From: an uncultured Lachnobacterium sp.
GTDB taxonomy: Bacteria; Bacillota; Clostridia; Lachnospirales; Lachnospiraceae
NCBI GenBank assembly: GCA_900546625.1
Contig: URDU01000055.1
Span: forward strand, 1 to 6,940
Direction of reading: 5' to 3'
DNA length: 6,940 nt
Part shown: positions 1 through 4,553 of the stretch, in pieces
Position numbering within the stretch: the first letter of the stretch is position 1
How the letters are laid out: each line of letters starts with the position of its first letter
Notes under the pieces: generated by a model
Seen by the model: only the letters and a program-made list of their open reading frames with translations
Told to the model about the DNA's origin: nothing
Databases searched by the model: none
Made by a program: the position numbers and the translations under genes

Positions 1-37
1 GAGGTATTTTTTTCGTCAATCCCTTGACCTATTTAAA

Positions 38-278
38 TTATACAGGAAGCTTTCTTACTCTTGATGTAATTATGTATTTATTATTTTTCTTTTTAATTTT
101 GTATTTTAAGCCACCATATTCACAATACATATCGCCATCCTCAATTCTCCTCAATTCATTTTAATAACCAACCCAAATCTGAATCATATACAAGCTATTG
201 GATCAGTACTCCTGTTTTAGCATCATATATCCCTAGAATATCTCCATCTACATCATCTAACACCGGATGGACAGAAAA
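38..278 (-). pseudogene. Decayed remnant of an immunity- or toxin-tail-like gene
   Basis: Two protein-like stretches follow each other on the minus strand in different frames. The first (278 to 195, 27 codons) is bounded by TGA and TAG and contains HPVLDDVDGDILGIYDAKTG. The same frame continues after the TAG as LVYDSDLGWLLK to a TGA at 156-158. The second (160 to 38, 40 codons), in a frame shifted by one, contains RRIEDGDMYCEYGGLKYK and ends RKLPV before TAA. The acidic, glycine- and tyrosine-containing composition and the hand-over between frames suggest one small protein broken by a nonsense codon and a frameshift, the kind of leftover toxin or immunity cassette often found downstream of polymorphic toxin genes. 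No start codon with a ribosome binding site is visible. No family is recognised, and a chance reading in AT-rich DNA cannot be excluded. Confidence 0.4.
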
Positions 279-320
279 TCAGCGTTGTTCGTGACTTTTA
301 GGGTCAAAAACGCCGCTGAT
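278..320. repeat. 43-bp symmetric imperfect palindrome, possible terminator of the toxin operon
   Basis: The outer arms ATCAGCG (278-284) and CGCTGAT (314-320) pair perfectly. Inside them lie GTT/AAC-type pairing and an inner TGAC (292-295) / GTCA (303-306), around a 7-nt loop. There are three mismatched positions and no bulge. It lies 40 bases beyond the stop of the immunity gene. On the minus strand only a short, broken T stretch follows, so it is at best a weak intrinsic terminator. It could instead be an interspersed palindromic element at the edge of the cassette. Confidence 0.4.
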
Positions 321-360
321 ACTATGTTTTTATTTGATAAATGTTTTTTAAAGACCTTGT

Positions 361-612
361 TTAATTTATTATTTTGTACTGAAATTTTACTTTTTTATAT
401 AATTTTTCTAATGCCTCTTCCTCATTCTCAAACGTCCATTCTGCCTTCATTCCTCTTTCATTATTTTGATAAACCTTCCATAATTTTTCATTATTATCAA
501 AACCATATCCTATAACAAAATCTGCATCTGTAATTTGATTTAACACTATTTTCCACATGCCTATGTTATCTTTAAATGATAGCATACTAGAAATTAATTC
601 TTTTTTATCCAC
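361..612 (-). CDS. Candidate immunity protein for the LXG/TNT toxin (83 aa, GTG start)
   Basis: This small soluble protein is encoded directly after the toxin, the usual place for a cognate immunity gene. The start is GTG at 612-610, two bases after the toxin TAA (617-615). An AAAGGAG ribosome binding site overlaps the last toxin codons with 8-nt spacing. Reading further upstream in this frame only runs antisense-like through toxin sequence, so the longer open frame to 705 is not the gene. The protein has about 83 residues, no signal peptide and no membrane segment. It contains DFVIGYGFDNNEKLWKVYQ, then NERG and an acidic ENEEEALEKLYKK helix. That is a compact beta-then-helix layout with a WKVY strand, like several small immunity families (Imm59-like is possible but not established). 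It would bind and neutralise the toxin in the cytoplasm. The function rests mainly on position. Confidence 0.7.
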   Translation of the reverse strand: MDKKELISSMLSFKDNIGMWKIVLNQITDADFVIGYGFDNNEKLWKVYQNNERGMKAEWTFENEEEALEKLYKKVKFQYKIIN

Positions 613-614
613 AC

Positions 615-1781
615 TTAATTCTCCTTTAATATTCCTATTTTTTCTAATACATTTCCACCAAAAGGGGTAACAATTTGTCCCGCTCCACCAGTCATATCTC
701 CCCATTCTGCTGCTTGGCCTTTTATACCATAGGTTGCATCTACACTATCTCCCAATTCCTTATTAGCTTTTGATATAAACGAATCATAACTATCACATAG
801 TTCTTCAAAATCATCCAAGTCCCACCTAGATATTCCTTCATTATGAAGCAACGCATTCAATCCATCTATATCTCCATTTTTTATTGCATCTATTTTATCA
901 AAATACGTTACATTATTAAAAGTTCCTGTATGATAAGCCGCTTCATTTTCTACATAAGGAATTGCTCTTTCACTATATGTGTATCTACCTGTTGAGGGAA
1001 CGTCTGCAAAATTAGAGCCACCCATATACCCATATCTATCCCAAGTATCAAACAAACTATCTGTTCTGGTAATAGGTTTGATTGTACTTTCATCAAATCC
1101 CAATTTAGGTGGCCAATCATATATTACATTTCCCTTCACATCAAAACCTTTTACATACTGAATATCACCTGGCACATTTATATCAGCTTTGTAATTTGAG
1201 TTTTCAAACAGTTTTTGTAATTCCTTTATCTTCTGGGCATCAGTCAAATCACTTCGCGTACCAATATCGCTTACTGCTTTACTAAATTCATCATAAGAAT
1301 TTATACCACTTTTTACAGAAGCACCATCACCTACATCATTTAATACTGCCCCTCCTCCGGCTCCAACATCCCCAAGCTTCGGCTTCTCTAATTTTTTCGC
1401 TCCCGCTTCAATCCCATTCAATCCCTTCGCAGTTGCTGCACTTGCTGCCATACCTGCTAACATTCCTGCAGTTTGGTTTCCGGTCAGGTCAGTGGTTACT
1501 TTCTGGGCTCCTGCACCGGCTGCTGTTGATATTCCTTCTTTTGCAATAATCGTTGCACCACTTCGGAATGTCAGATTTCCTGCCGCAGATGCCTGACCTA
1601 TCGGTATCATCGCGGAGGCTGCGAATGCGAAAGCACTCTCTGTCAAGTAGTATGCATCCTCGTTTCCCTGAAACAGGTCATCCTTTATGCCGTTTACTGC
1701 CGTGCTGTCAATGTCACCTGTGCTTCCATAATAAATATCCTGAGTGTCCTCCAGATTCCCTGTGTCTTTCTCTTTTCGGCT
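615..1781 (-). pseudogene. C-terminal part of the LXG toxin: pretoxin linker and TNT-like NAD+ glycohydrolase domain (frameshifted from its N-terminal half)
   Basis: This frame is open from just after a TGA (1784-1782) to TAA at 617-615. The only start offered is a TTG at 1646 without a well-placed ribosome binding site, so it is best read as the second half of the gene beginning at 2518. Numbering from the TTG: residues 1-80 are Ala/Gly-rich and partly hydrophobic (a pretoxin or translocation-like region), 85-115 form a Gly-rich linker, and about 160-343 form the toxin domain. TNT-family features (tuberculosis necrotizing toxin, an NAD+ glycohydrolase) are WPP 178-180 followed by GF, DRYG with Arg204 then GG 209-210, SERAIP with Arg227, AAEWG around 311-316, GGAGQ with Gln324, and a closing LEKIGIL. 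The 23-residue gap between the two arginines equals that of the catalytic arginine pair in mycobacterial TNT as I recall it. An insertion at about 240-310 is longer than in TNT. An active protein would deplete NAD+ in the target cell. Confidence 0.7.
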
Positions 1782-2518
1782 TCATCCTTTATCTTCTGTT
1801 CTGTCTCATAGATTTCATCGTATGCTTCTTTATTCTTCGCATGCAGGTCTCCAAATATTTTAATGCCCGTGTTCAAGGTACCTGCATCTTTACCTGTGAT
1901 AAAACTGCCTGTTTCATAGCTCTCAATCGCACCCTGGCTAAGGCCTATTTTTGAAAGACATGACTGCAGATTTTCCAGAAGCAGCTCTACTGAATTTTCA
2001 AGCCGTTCCACATTTTCCCTCTCGTAGCTGTTTATATTTGAGACAAGCTTTATAAGGTCGCTGTCCATCTGCTCATGGATATCAAATACTCCGTTACTGT
2101 CCGGCATGCCCACATCAGATATGTCCGATACTTCTGAAAGTGCACTTCTTATTTCGCCCGTATACTCATCAGTATCCTCATAGTTTGATGCCAGTTTTTT
2201 CCTGAATTCCTGTATTGCTTCTTCATCCAGTTTGAAGTTCGTCGAGCTATCAATGGCACGGTATCCATCCTTGTATGCTGCCATATTGTCAAGCAGTGTC
2301 TGTGCAGTTACTTTAATGCCTGACAGGATTGTTATATGTGCTTCACCAAGATAACTCTTTACTGCGTCTCCGGTTTTTCCTGTAAATACTGCATTTTCCG
2401 TAAACATACTGATTCTTTCTATGCAGTTATCAATATTTTCAATTAGATTTTCAATTTTTCGCTTATATTCCCAGAACAGATCGCTGAGATCCGTATAATT
2501 TATCTGAAACCCTTCCAT
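1694..2518 (-). CDS. LXG-domain N-terminal part of a T7SS polymorphic toxin, truncated by a frameshift
   Basis: The LXG domain is a long helical targeting module related to WXG100 proteins. It docks small partner proteins and delivers the C-terminal toxin to the T7SSb ATPase. The start is taken at the ATG 2518-2516 because AGGAG lies 6 nt upstream; the ATG at 2524 abuts that site too closely. The helical N-terminus is followed by a typical LXG signature near residues 44-61 (FTGKTGDAVKSYLGEAH), then helices rich in Asp, Glu and Lys to about residue 250. The last 20 or so residues (from KRKTQG to the TAA at 1696-1694) look foreign to the family. The other frame gives a natural continuation (KEKDTGNLEDTQDIYYGSTG), so the true protein should be about 634 aa, ending at 615. 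Spacing to the preceding gene is 15 nt. In operon order it corresponds to B. subtilis ywqJ. Confidence 0.8.
   Translation of the reverse strand: MEGFQINYTDLSDLFWEYKRKIENLIENIDNCIERISMFTENAVFTGKTGDAVKSYLGEAHITILSGIKVTAQTLLDNMAAYKDGYRAIDSSTNFKLDEEAIQEFRKKLASNYEDTDEYTGEIRSALSEVSDISDVGMPDSNGVFDIHEQMDSDLIKLVSNINSYERENVERLENSVELLLENLQSCLSKIGLSQGAIESYETGSFITGKDAGTLNTGIKIFGDLHAKNKEAYDEIYETEQKIKDEAEKRKTQGIWRTLRIFIMEAQVTLTARQ
1773..1776 (-). other. Probable single-base deletion (frameshift) in the LXG toxin gene
   Basis: The run is TTTT on the plus strand (AAAA in the coding strand, within GCC GAA AAG AGA). The upstream frame leaves the LXG-like sequence here, and the downstream frame takes up the expected one. 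One extra A gives GCC GAA AAA GAG AAA GAC, joining both halves smoothly. The switch must lie between 1694 and 1784, because stop codons close each frame at those limits. It could be a real inactivating or phase-variable indel, or a base missing from the read or assembly. Confidence 0.75.
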
Positions 2519-2533
2519 TTTCATCTCCTAGTT

Positions 2534-2833
2534 TTATGGTATCACAGCTGTATCTGATAGTCCAATACCATTTTTAATATAATCTCCCTGTTTTCTGTCA
2601 TTTTCATTTATTGCATTTATTATCAGGTCTATTTTTGCCAGATCATTATTTAACGTATCTCTGTAATCTTTCACAAAGGCTTTCAGCTGCCTGTATTCTT
2701 TCTGAAATTTGTCCATTGCTTCAGATCTGCTTTTGATTTCTGTCTCTGCCGCTGTGAGACTTACGGAATCAGAAGCTGTTTTTATACCGGCAGTCATAAA
2801 AGATACCTGCATATTATCAAGGCTGATTTCCAT
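2534..2833 (-). CDS. YwqI-like small helical T7SS partner protein (DUF5344/DUF3130-type), 99 aa
   Basis: This 99-residue protein is almost entirely helical and has no signal peptide. It begins MEISLDNMQVSFMTAG and carries a heptad-like central region (about 30-85) ending in LAKIDLIINAINENDRKQG. This is the type of protein encoded just before LXG toxins: YwqI in B. subtilis, Lap1-like DUF3130 proteins in streptococci. Such partners bind the LXG helices and complete a WXG100-like targeting bundle for secretion. The start at 2833 is chosen because GAGAGGAG lies about 10 nt upstream. The open frame reaching back to 2938 overlaps the 3' end of the preceding gene and gives unrelated sequence. Its stop is 15 nt before the LXG start. 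Whether it belongs to DUF5344 or DUF3130 cannot be settled by eye. Confidence 0.75.
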   Translation of the reverse strand: MEISLDNMQVSFMTAGIKTASDSVSLTAAETEIKSRSEAMDKFQKEYRQLKAFVKDYRDTLNNDLAKIDLIINAINENDRKQGDYIKNGIGLSDTAVIP

Positions 2834-2858
2834 CTTTGTATTTCTCCTCTCACTTTTA

Positions 2859-3302
2859 TTAATTGAAAAAATTCTGTATTTTCGTGCACAGATCATCCCA
2901 TGCGTTAACAAGTCCTGAAAGCACACCATATTTTTCATTCACTTTTTCTTTTAGTGTATTTATTTCCCAATTGATGGCATCCTCCGCTGCATCTATATTC
3001 GACACATATCCGTCATAAGCTGTATATAAATTTCCGCTCTCACATGATTCATAACATTCCTGTGCATTGCTGCCTGTCCACATGCACTGATAAAGGTCTG
3101 AATTTATCATATTCCTCTGGTTATGCTTGATATCATCAATAGCCTCCTTGGCATCATCCAGCTTCCTGTATGCCGCCTTCAGCCTCTCTATTTTCTCATC
3201 AAGCACATCTATCTCTGACTGGCACTGTTCCTGCTGTTTTTTATTGTCAGCTTTCTTTTTCTTCAGTTTATTGTATTCTTTTCTGTCATTCTTTTTTGCC
3301 AT
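2859..3302 (-). CDS. DUF5082 (YwqH-like) T7SS-associated protein, 147 aa
   Basis: The first 60 residues are a strongly charged coiled coil (KKNDRKEYNKLKKKK, then QQEQCQSEIDVLDEKIERLK). A short loop carries the WxG-type turn WTG at 75-77 in MWTGSNAQECYE, and a second helix runs from about 92 to 140. The helix-WxG-helix plan and length fit DUF5082 proteins such as YwqH, encoded upstream of LXG toxins and thought to act as co-secreted or chaperone-like partners. The ATG is one base after the TGA of the DUF4176 gene, so the two are probably translationally coupled; GGTGA precedes the start. Four cysteines (27, 73, 83, 87) cluster around the turn. Secretion is an inference from the family and neighbours. 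Confidence 0.78.
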   Translation of the reverse strand: MAKKNDRKEYNKLKKKKADNKKQQEQCQSEIDVLDEKIERLKAAYRKLDDAKEAIDDIKHNQRNMINSDLYQCMWTGSNAQECYESCESGNLYTAYDGYVSNIDAAEDAINWEINTLKEKVNEKYGVLSGLVNAWDDLCTKIQNFFN

Positions 3303-3303
3303 A

Positions 3304-3630
3304 TCAGTTCACCATGCTTCTTTTGAGTTTTCTTACATCTGCGCGCTCTATTTCTGTTTTCTCCATGGCATTAAAGATGTTGTCACACATCATTATCTCA
3401 TCATCATCTACATACCCTTCAAACACAACCCTGCTGATATCTGTATGCTGAAAATACATAAGCCTGTCACCATTCATTCCCTCAGGATATGGGCAGGCAG
3501 CATAATCAAAGAACTGTTTACAGCCATTTATATTTACCTGCAGTGCTCTTGCAACAATCACAAATTTTTTTATGCCACCGCTTACTACTACAATGCTCCC
3601 AAGTGGCAGAAAATCAAATTTTTCATTCAT
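3304..3630 (-). CDS. DUF4176 domain protein, first gene of the T7SS toxin operon, 108 aa
   Basis: It matches the DUF4176 pattern: LPLGSIVVV at 8-16, KKFVIVARAL at 21-30, DYAACPYPEG at 42-51, then YFQHTDISRVVFEGYVDDDE. The N-terminal two thirds look beta-rich and the last 30 residues form a basic helix. DUF4176 proteins recur in LXG effector loci of Bacillota, where some are described as effector partner (Lap-type) proteins; an exact biochemical role is not evident here. The ATG has a GAGGTG ribosome binding site about 8 nt upstream. It is the first gene after the riboswitch and terminator, so it would report directly on read-through. Confidence 0.85.
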   Translation of the reverse strand: MNEKFDFLPLGSIVVVSGGIKKFVIVARALQVNINGCKQFFDYAACPYPEGMNGDRLMYFQHTDISRVVFEGYVDDDEIMMCDNIFNAMEKTEIERADVRKLKRSMVN

Positions 3631-3670
3631 ATCTTTTCACCTCATACTTCAATAAACTTTTCATACATAC

Positions 3671-3711
3671 AAAAAGGCTGCAGCAACCGGTATTCACCGG
3701 TTGTTGCAGCC
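3671..3711 (-). terminator. Intrinsic terminator in the leader of the toxin operon (riboswitch expression platform)
   Basis: On the minus strand, 16-nt arms (3711-3696 and 3691-3676) pair fully except for one mismatched or wobble position, around a GAAT loop, and are followed at once by five T (3675-3671). It lies about 40 nt before the DUF4176 start and about 75 nt after the predicted transcription start, so it is an attenuator rather than the end of an upstream gene. The small membrane-protein gene upstream already has its own terminator at 3913-3947. Confidence 0.85.
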
Positions 3712-3792
3712 GAACTGTCATTACTACATGTAACTGTTTTAGACTCTGGCTTTGCGACCTTACGTTTCCATAAGTGTGCCCTTATGGTTAAT
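3692..3792 (-). ncRNA. Cyclic-di-GMP-I (GEMM-I) riboswitch aptamer
   Basis: Read on the minus strand. The GGGCA element (3781-3777) holds the G equivalent to G20 of the Vc2 aptamer. It is followed by hairpin CTTATG-GAAA-CGTAAG (3774-3759) with the conserved GAAA tetraloop. The hallmark GCAAAGCC (3755-3748) supplies A47. TCTAA (3743-3739) and ATGAC (3721-3717) form a receptor-like internal loop at the top of P3. P3 closes by GCC with GGC (3711-3709), and TGC (3708-3706) supplies the C92 equivalent. P1 can form from ATTAACC (3792-3786) with GGTGAAT (3698-3692), one mismatch. A G at position 20 favours c-di-GMP over cGAMP. Deviations are CACAC for CAAAC and GGTCGC for GGACGC. The P1 and P3 3' strands are part of the terminator hairpin, predicting that ligand prevents termination (ON switch). 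Confidence 0.82.
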
Positions 3793-3793
3793 A

Positions 3794-3822
3794 ATTTTAT
3801 TGAATTTGCACATTTTTGTCAA
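3794..3822 (-). promoter_or_regulatory. Sigma-A promoter of the riboswitch/T7SS toxin operon
   Basis: On the minus strand the -35 is TTGACA (3822-3817, consensus), the spacer is 17 nt, and the -10 is TAAAAT (3799-3794, 5 of 6). Transcription should start near 3788, right at the 5' side of the riboswitch, giving a leader of about 155 nt. Between this promoter and the upstream terminator (3823-3912) I see no gene, only a short minus-strand reading (SSAVNETEFAKMVLQLTI) too brief to call. Confidence 0.85.
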
Positions 3823-3912
3823 TATATTTTTTCTGGATAAAATGTTAAATTGTCAGCTGCAGCACCATTTTTGCAAATTCTGTTTCATTTACTGCTGATG
3901 AGAGAAAATATT

Positions 3913-3947
3913 AAAAATCCGCTATACTCATCATCGTATAGCGGATT
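3913..3947 (-). terminator. Intrinsic terminator of the small membrane-protein gene
   Basis: A perfect 12-bp stem (3947-3936 with 3927-3916) has an 8-nt loop and runs into five T on the minus strand (3917-3913). It lies about 40 nt beyond the stop codon at 3985 and insulates the toxin operon from the upstream gene. Confidence 0.85.
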
Positions 3948-3984
3948 AATAAAACATTATTCAATTTTCATATTATTTTTTGCG

Positions 3985-4392
3985 TTAAGCTATTGTGCCA
4001 TTTGCAATGTCGTTCTTTGCCAATAAATATGTAATAAGTGGCATAAGAATAGCTGAAATAATTGCTTTGACAATATTACCGGCACTAAGCTGTGCTGCAA
4101 TAGCATATGTAACCATACTTACAATGAATCCCAAAGCTGCAAGTGCAAAAATAAGCACCAAACCAATCTTTTTGTGTGCGAAAAGCAGAATACCGATAGA
4201 AACAGTTATAACAACCTGTAATATGACGCTAATGAAACACAACACGACATATATCGCACCTAATCCTAAACTTGCTGCTACGACTGAAGCACCCAGCGCA
4301 ACGACGATCCCGCCAATTGTTGCCAGAATATTCAGCACAAAAATAATCCATAACCATACGGTTAAACCTGTTGAAAGCTTATTGTTTTCCAT
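3985..4392 (-). CDS. Small four-helix integral membrane protein of unknown function, 135 aa
   Basis: Four hydrophobic segments (about 11-35, 46-72, 76-100 and 106-124) fill nearly the whole protein, with a short polar N-terminus (MENNKLSTG) and a C-terminal tail KNDIANGTIA. A KK pair at 74-75 marks a short cytoplasmic-side loop. No catalytic or transport motif is visible, and I do not recognise a named family. The ATG at 4392-4390 has an excellent AAAGGAGG site 6-7 nt upstream. It is a single-gene unit with its own promoter (4435-4462) and terminator (3913-3947), divergent from the MATE transporter gene with which it may share the palindrome at 4466-4484. Confidence 0.8.
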   Translation of the reverse strand: MENNKLSTGLTVWLWIIFVLNILATIGGIVVALGASVVAASLGLGAIYVVLCFISVILQVVITVSIGILLFAHKKIGLVLIFALAALGFIVSMVTYAIAAQLSAGNIVKAIISAILMPLITYLLAKNDIANGTIA

Positions 4393-4434
4393 AATTATCC
4401 TCCTTTAGTAATCCCAATTTTTTTCAACATGTTT

Positions 4435-4462
4435 ATTATAATGTACTTGGAAAATATTTCAA
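4435..4462 (-). promoter_or_regulatory. Promoter of the small membrane-protein gene
   Basis: The minus-strand -35 TTGAAA (4462-4457), a 16-nt spacer and a perfect -10 TATAAT (4440-4435) place the start about 35 nt before the ribosome binding site. The 19-bp inverted repeat at 4466-4484 abuts its upstream side. Confidence 0.75.
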
Positions 4463-4465
4463 TAG

Positions 4466-4484
4466 TCAAAATGTCTCATTTTGA
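4466..4484. promoter_or_regulatory. 19-bp perfect inverted repeat between divergent promoters, candidate operator
   Basis: TCAAAATG (4466-4473), a TCT spacer and CATTTTGA (4477-4484) form a perfect 8-bp dyad. It lies 3 bp from the -35 of the minus-strand promoter and about 30 bp upstream of the proposed plus-strand -35. Size and symmetry suit a dimeric repressor or activator of the MarR/TetR type. On the plus strand six T (4487-4492) follow two bases later, so a weak AT-rich terminator is the alternative. No regulator gene is in the window. Confidence 0.45.
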
Positions 4485-4515
4485 ACTTTTTTAGCACGAC
4501 TAACAAAAAATATCA

Positions 4516-4544
4516 TTGATTTAAAGGACAGATGCATTTACAAT
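4516..4544 (+). promoter_or_regulatory. Putative promoter of the MATE gene, giving a near-leaderless mRNA
   Basis: TTGATT (4516-4521, 4 of 6) and TACAAT (4539-4544, 5 of 6) are separated by 17 bp. The start would fall near A4551, only 3 nt before the ATG at 4554. This agrees with the absence of a ribosome binding site at usual spacing. No better promoter pair was seen between 4441 and 4553. Confidence 0.45.
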
Positions 4545-4553
4545 GTAGCTATT

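Noticed and set aside
15..28. GTCAA/TTGAC hairpin near the left edge
   Set aside because: The stem is only 5 bp; on the minus strand it is followed by A rather than T, and on the plus strand the T-run precedes it, so it does not read as a terminator.
267..515. Plus-strand open frame of 82 codons
   Set aside because: It overlaps the palindrome and runs antisense to the immunity gene; the Phe/Leu-rich translation is not protein-like and no start signal was seen.
1764..1784. Programmed -1 ribosomal frameshifting joining the two toxin halves
   Set aside because: The bases around GCC GAA AAG do not form a standard X XXY YYZ slippery heptamer, and no obvious downstream stem was seen. An indel is simpler, though protein data could revive the idea.
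2834..2938. N-terminal extension of the YwqI-like protein to 2938
   Set aside because: It would overlap the end of the DUF5082 gene and encode its out-of-frame sequence; a good ribosome binding site supports the start at 2833.
3671..3711. Terminator as the end of the upstream small membrane-protein gene
   Set aside because: That gene already has a perfect terminator at 3913-3947, and a near-consensus promoter lies between the two, so the hairpin belongs to the leader of the toxin operon.
3127..3840. Long plus-strand open frame of 237 codons
   Set aside because: It lies antisense to the DUF5082 and DUF4176 genes and runs through the riboswitch and terminator. Its composition (Ser/Phe-rich runs) is that of a mirror of Lys/Glu-rich coding sequence, and no ribosome binding site was seen.
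4466..4492. Dyad followed by T6 read as a plus-strand terminator
   Set aside because: No plus-strand gene ends upstream and the stem is nearly all A/T, so an operator between divergent promoters is more likely; kept only as an alternative.
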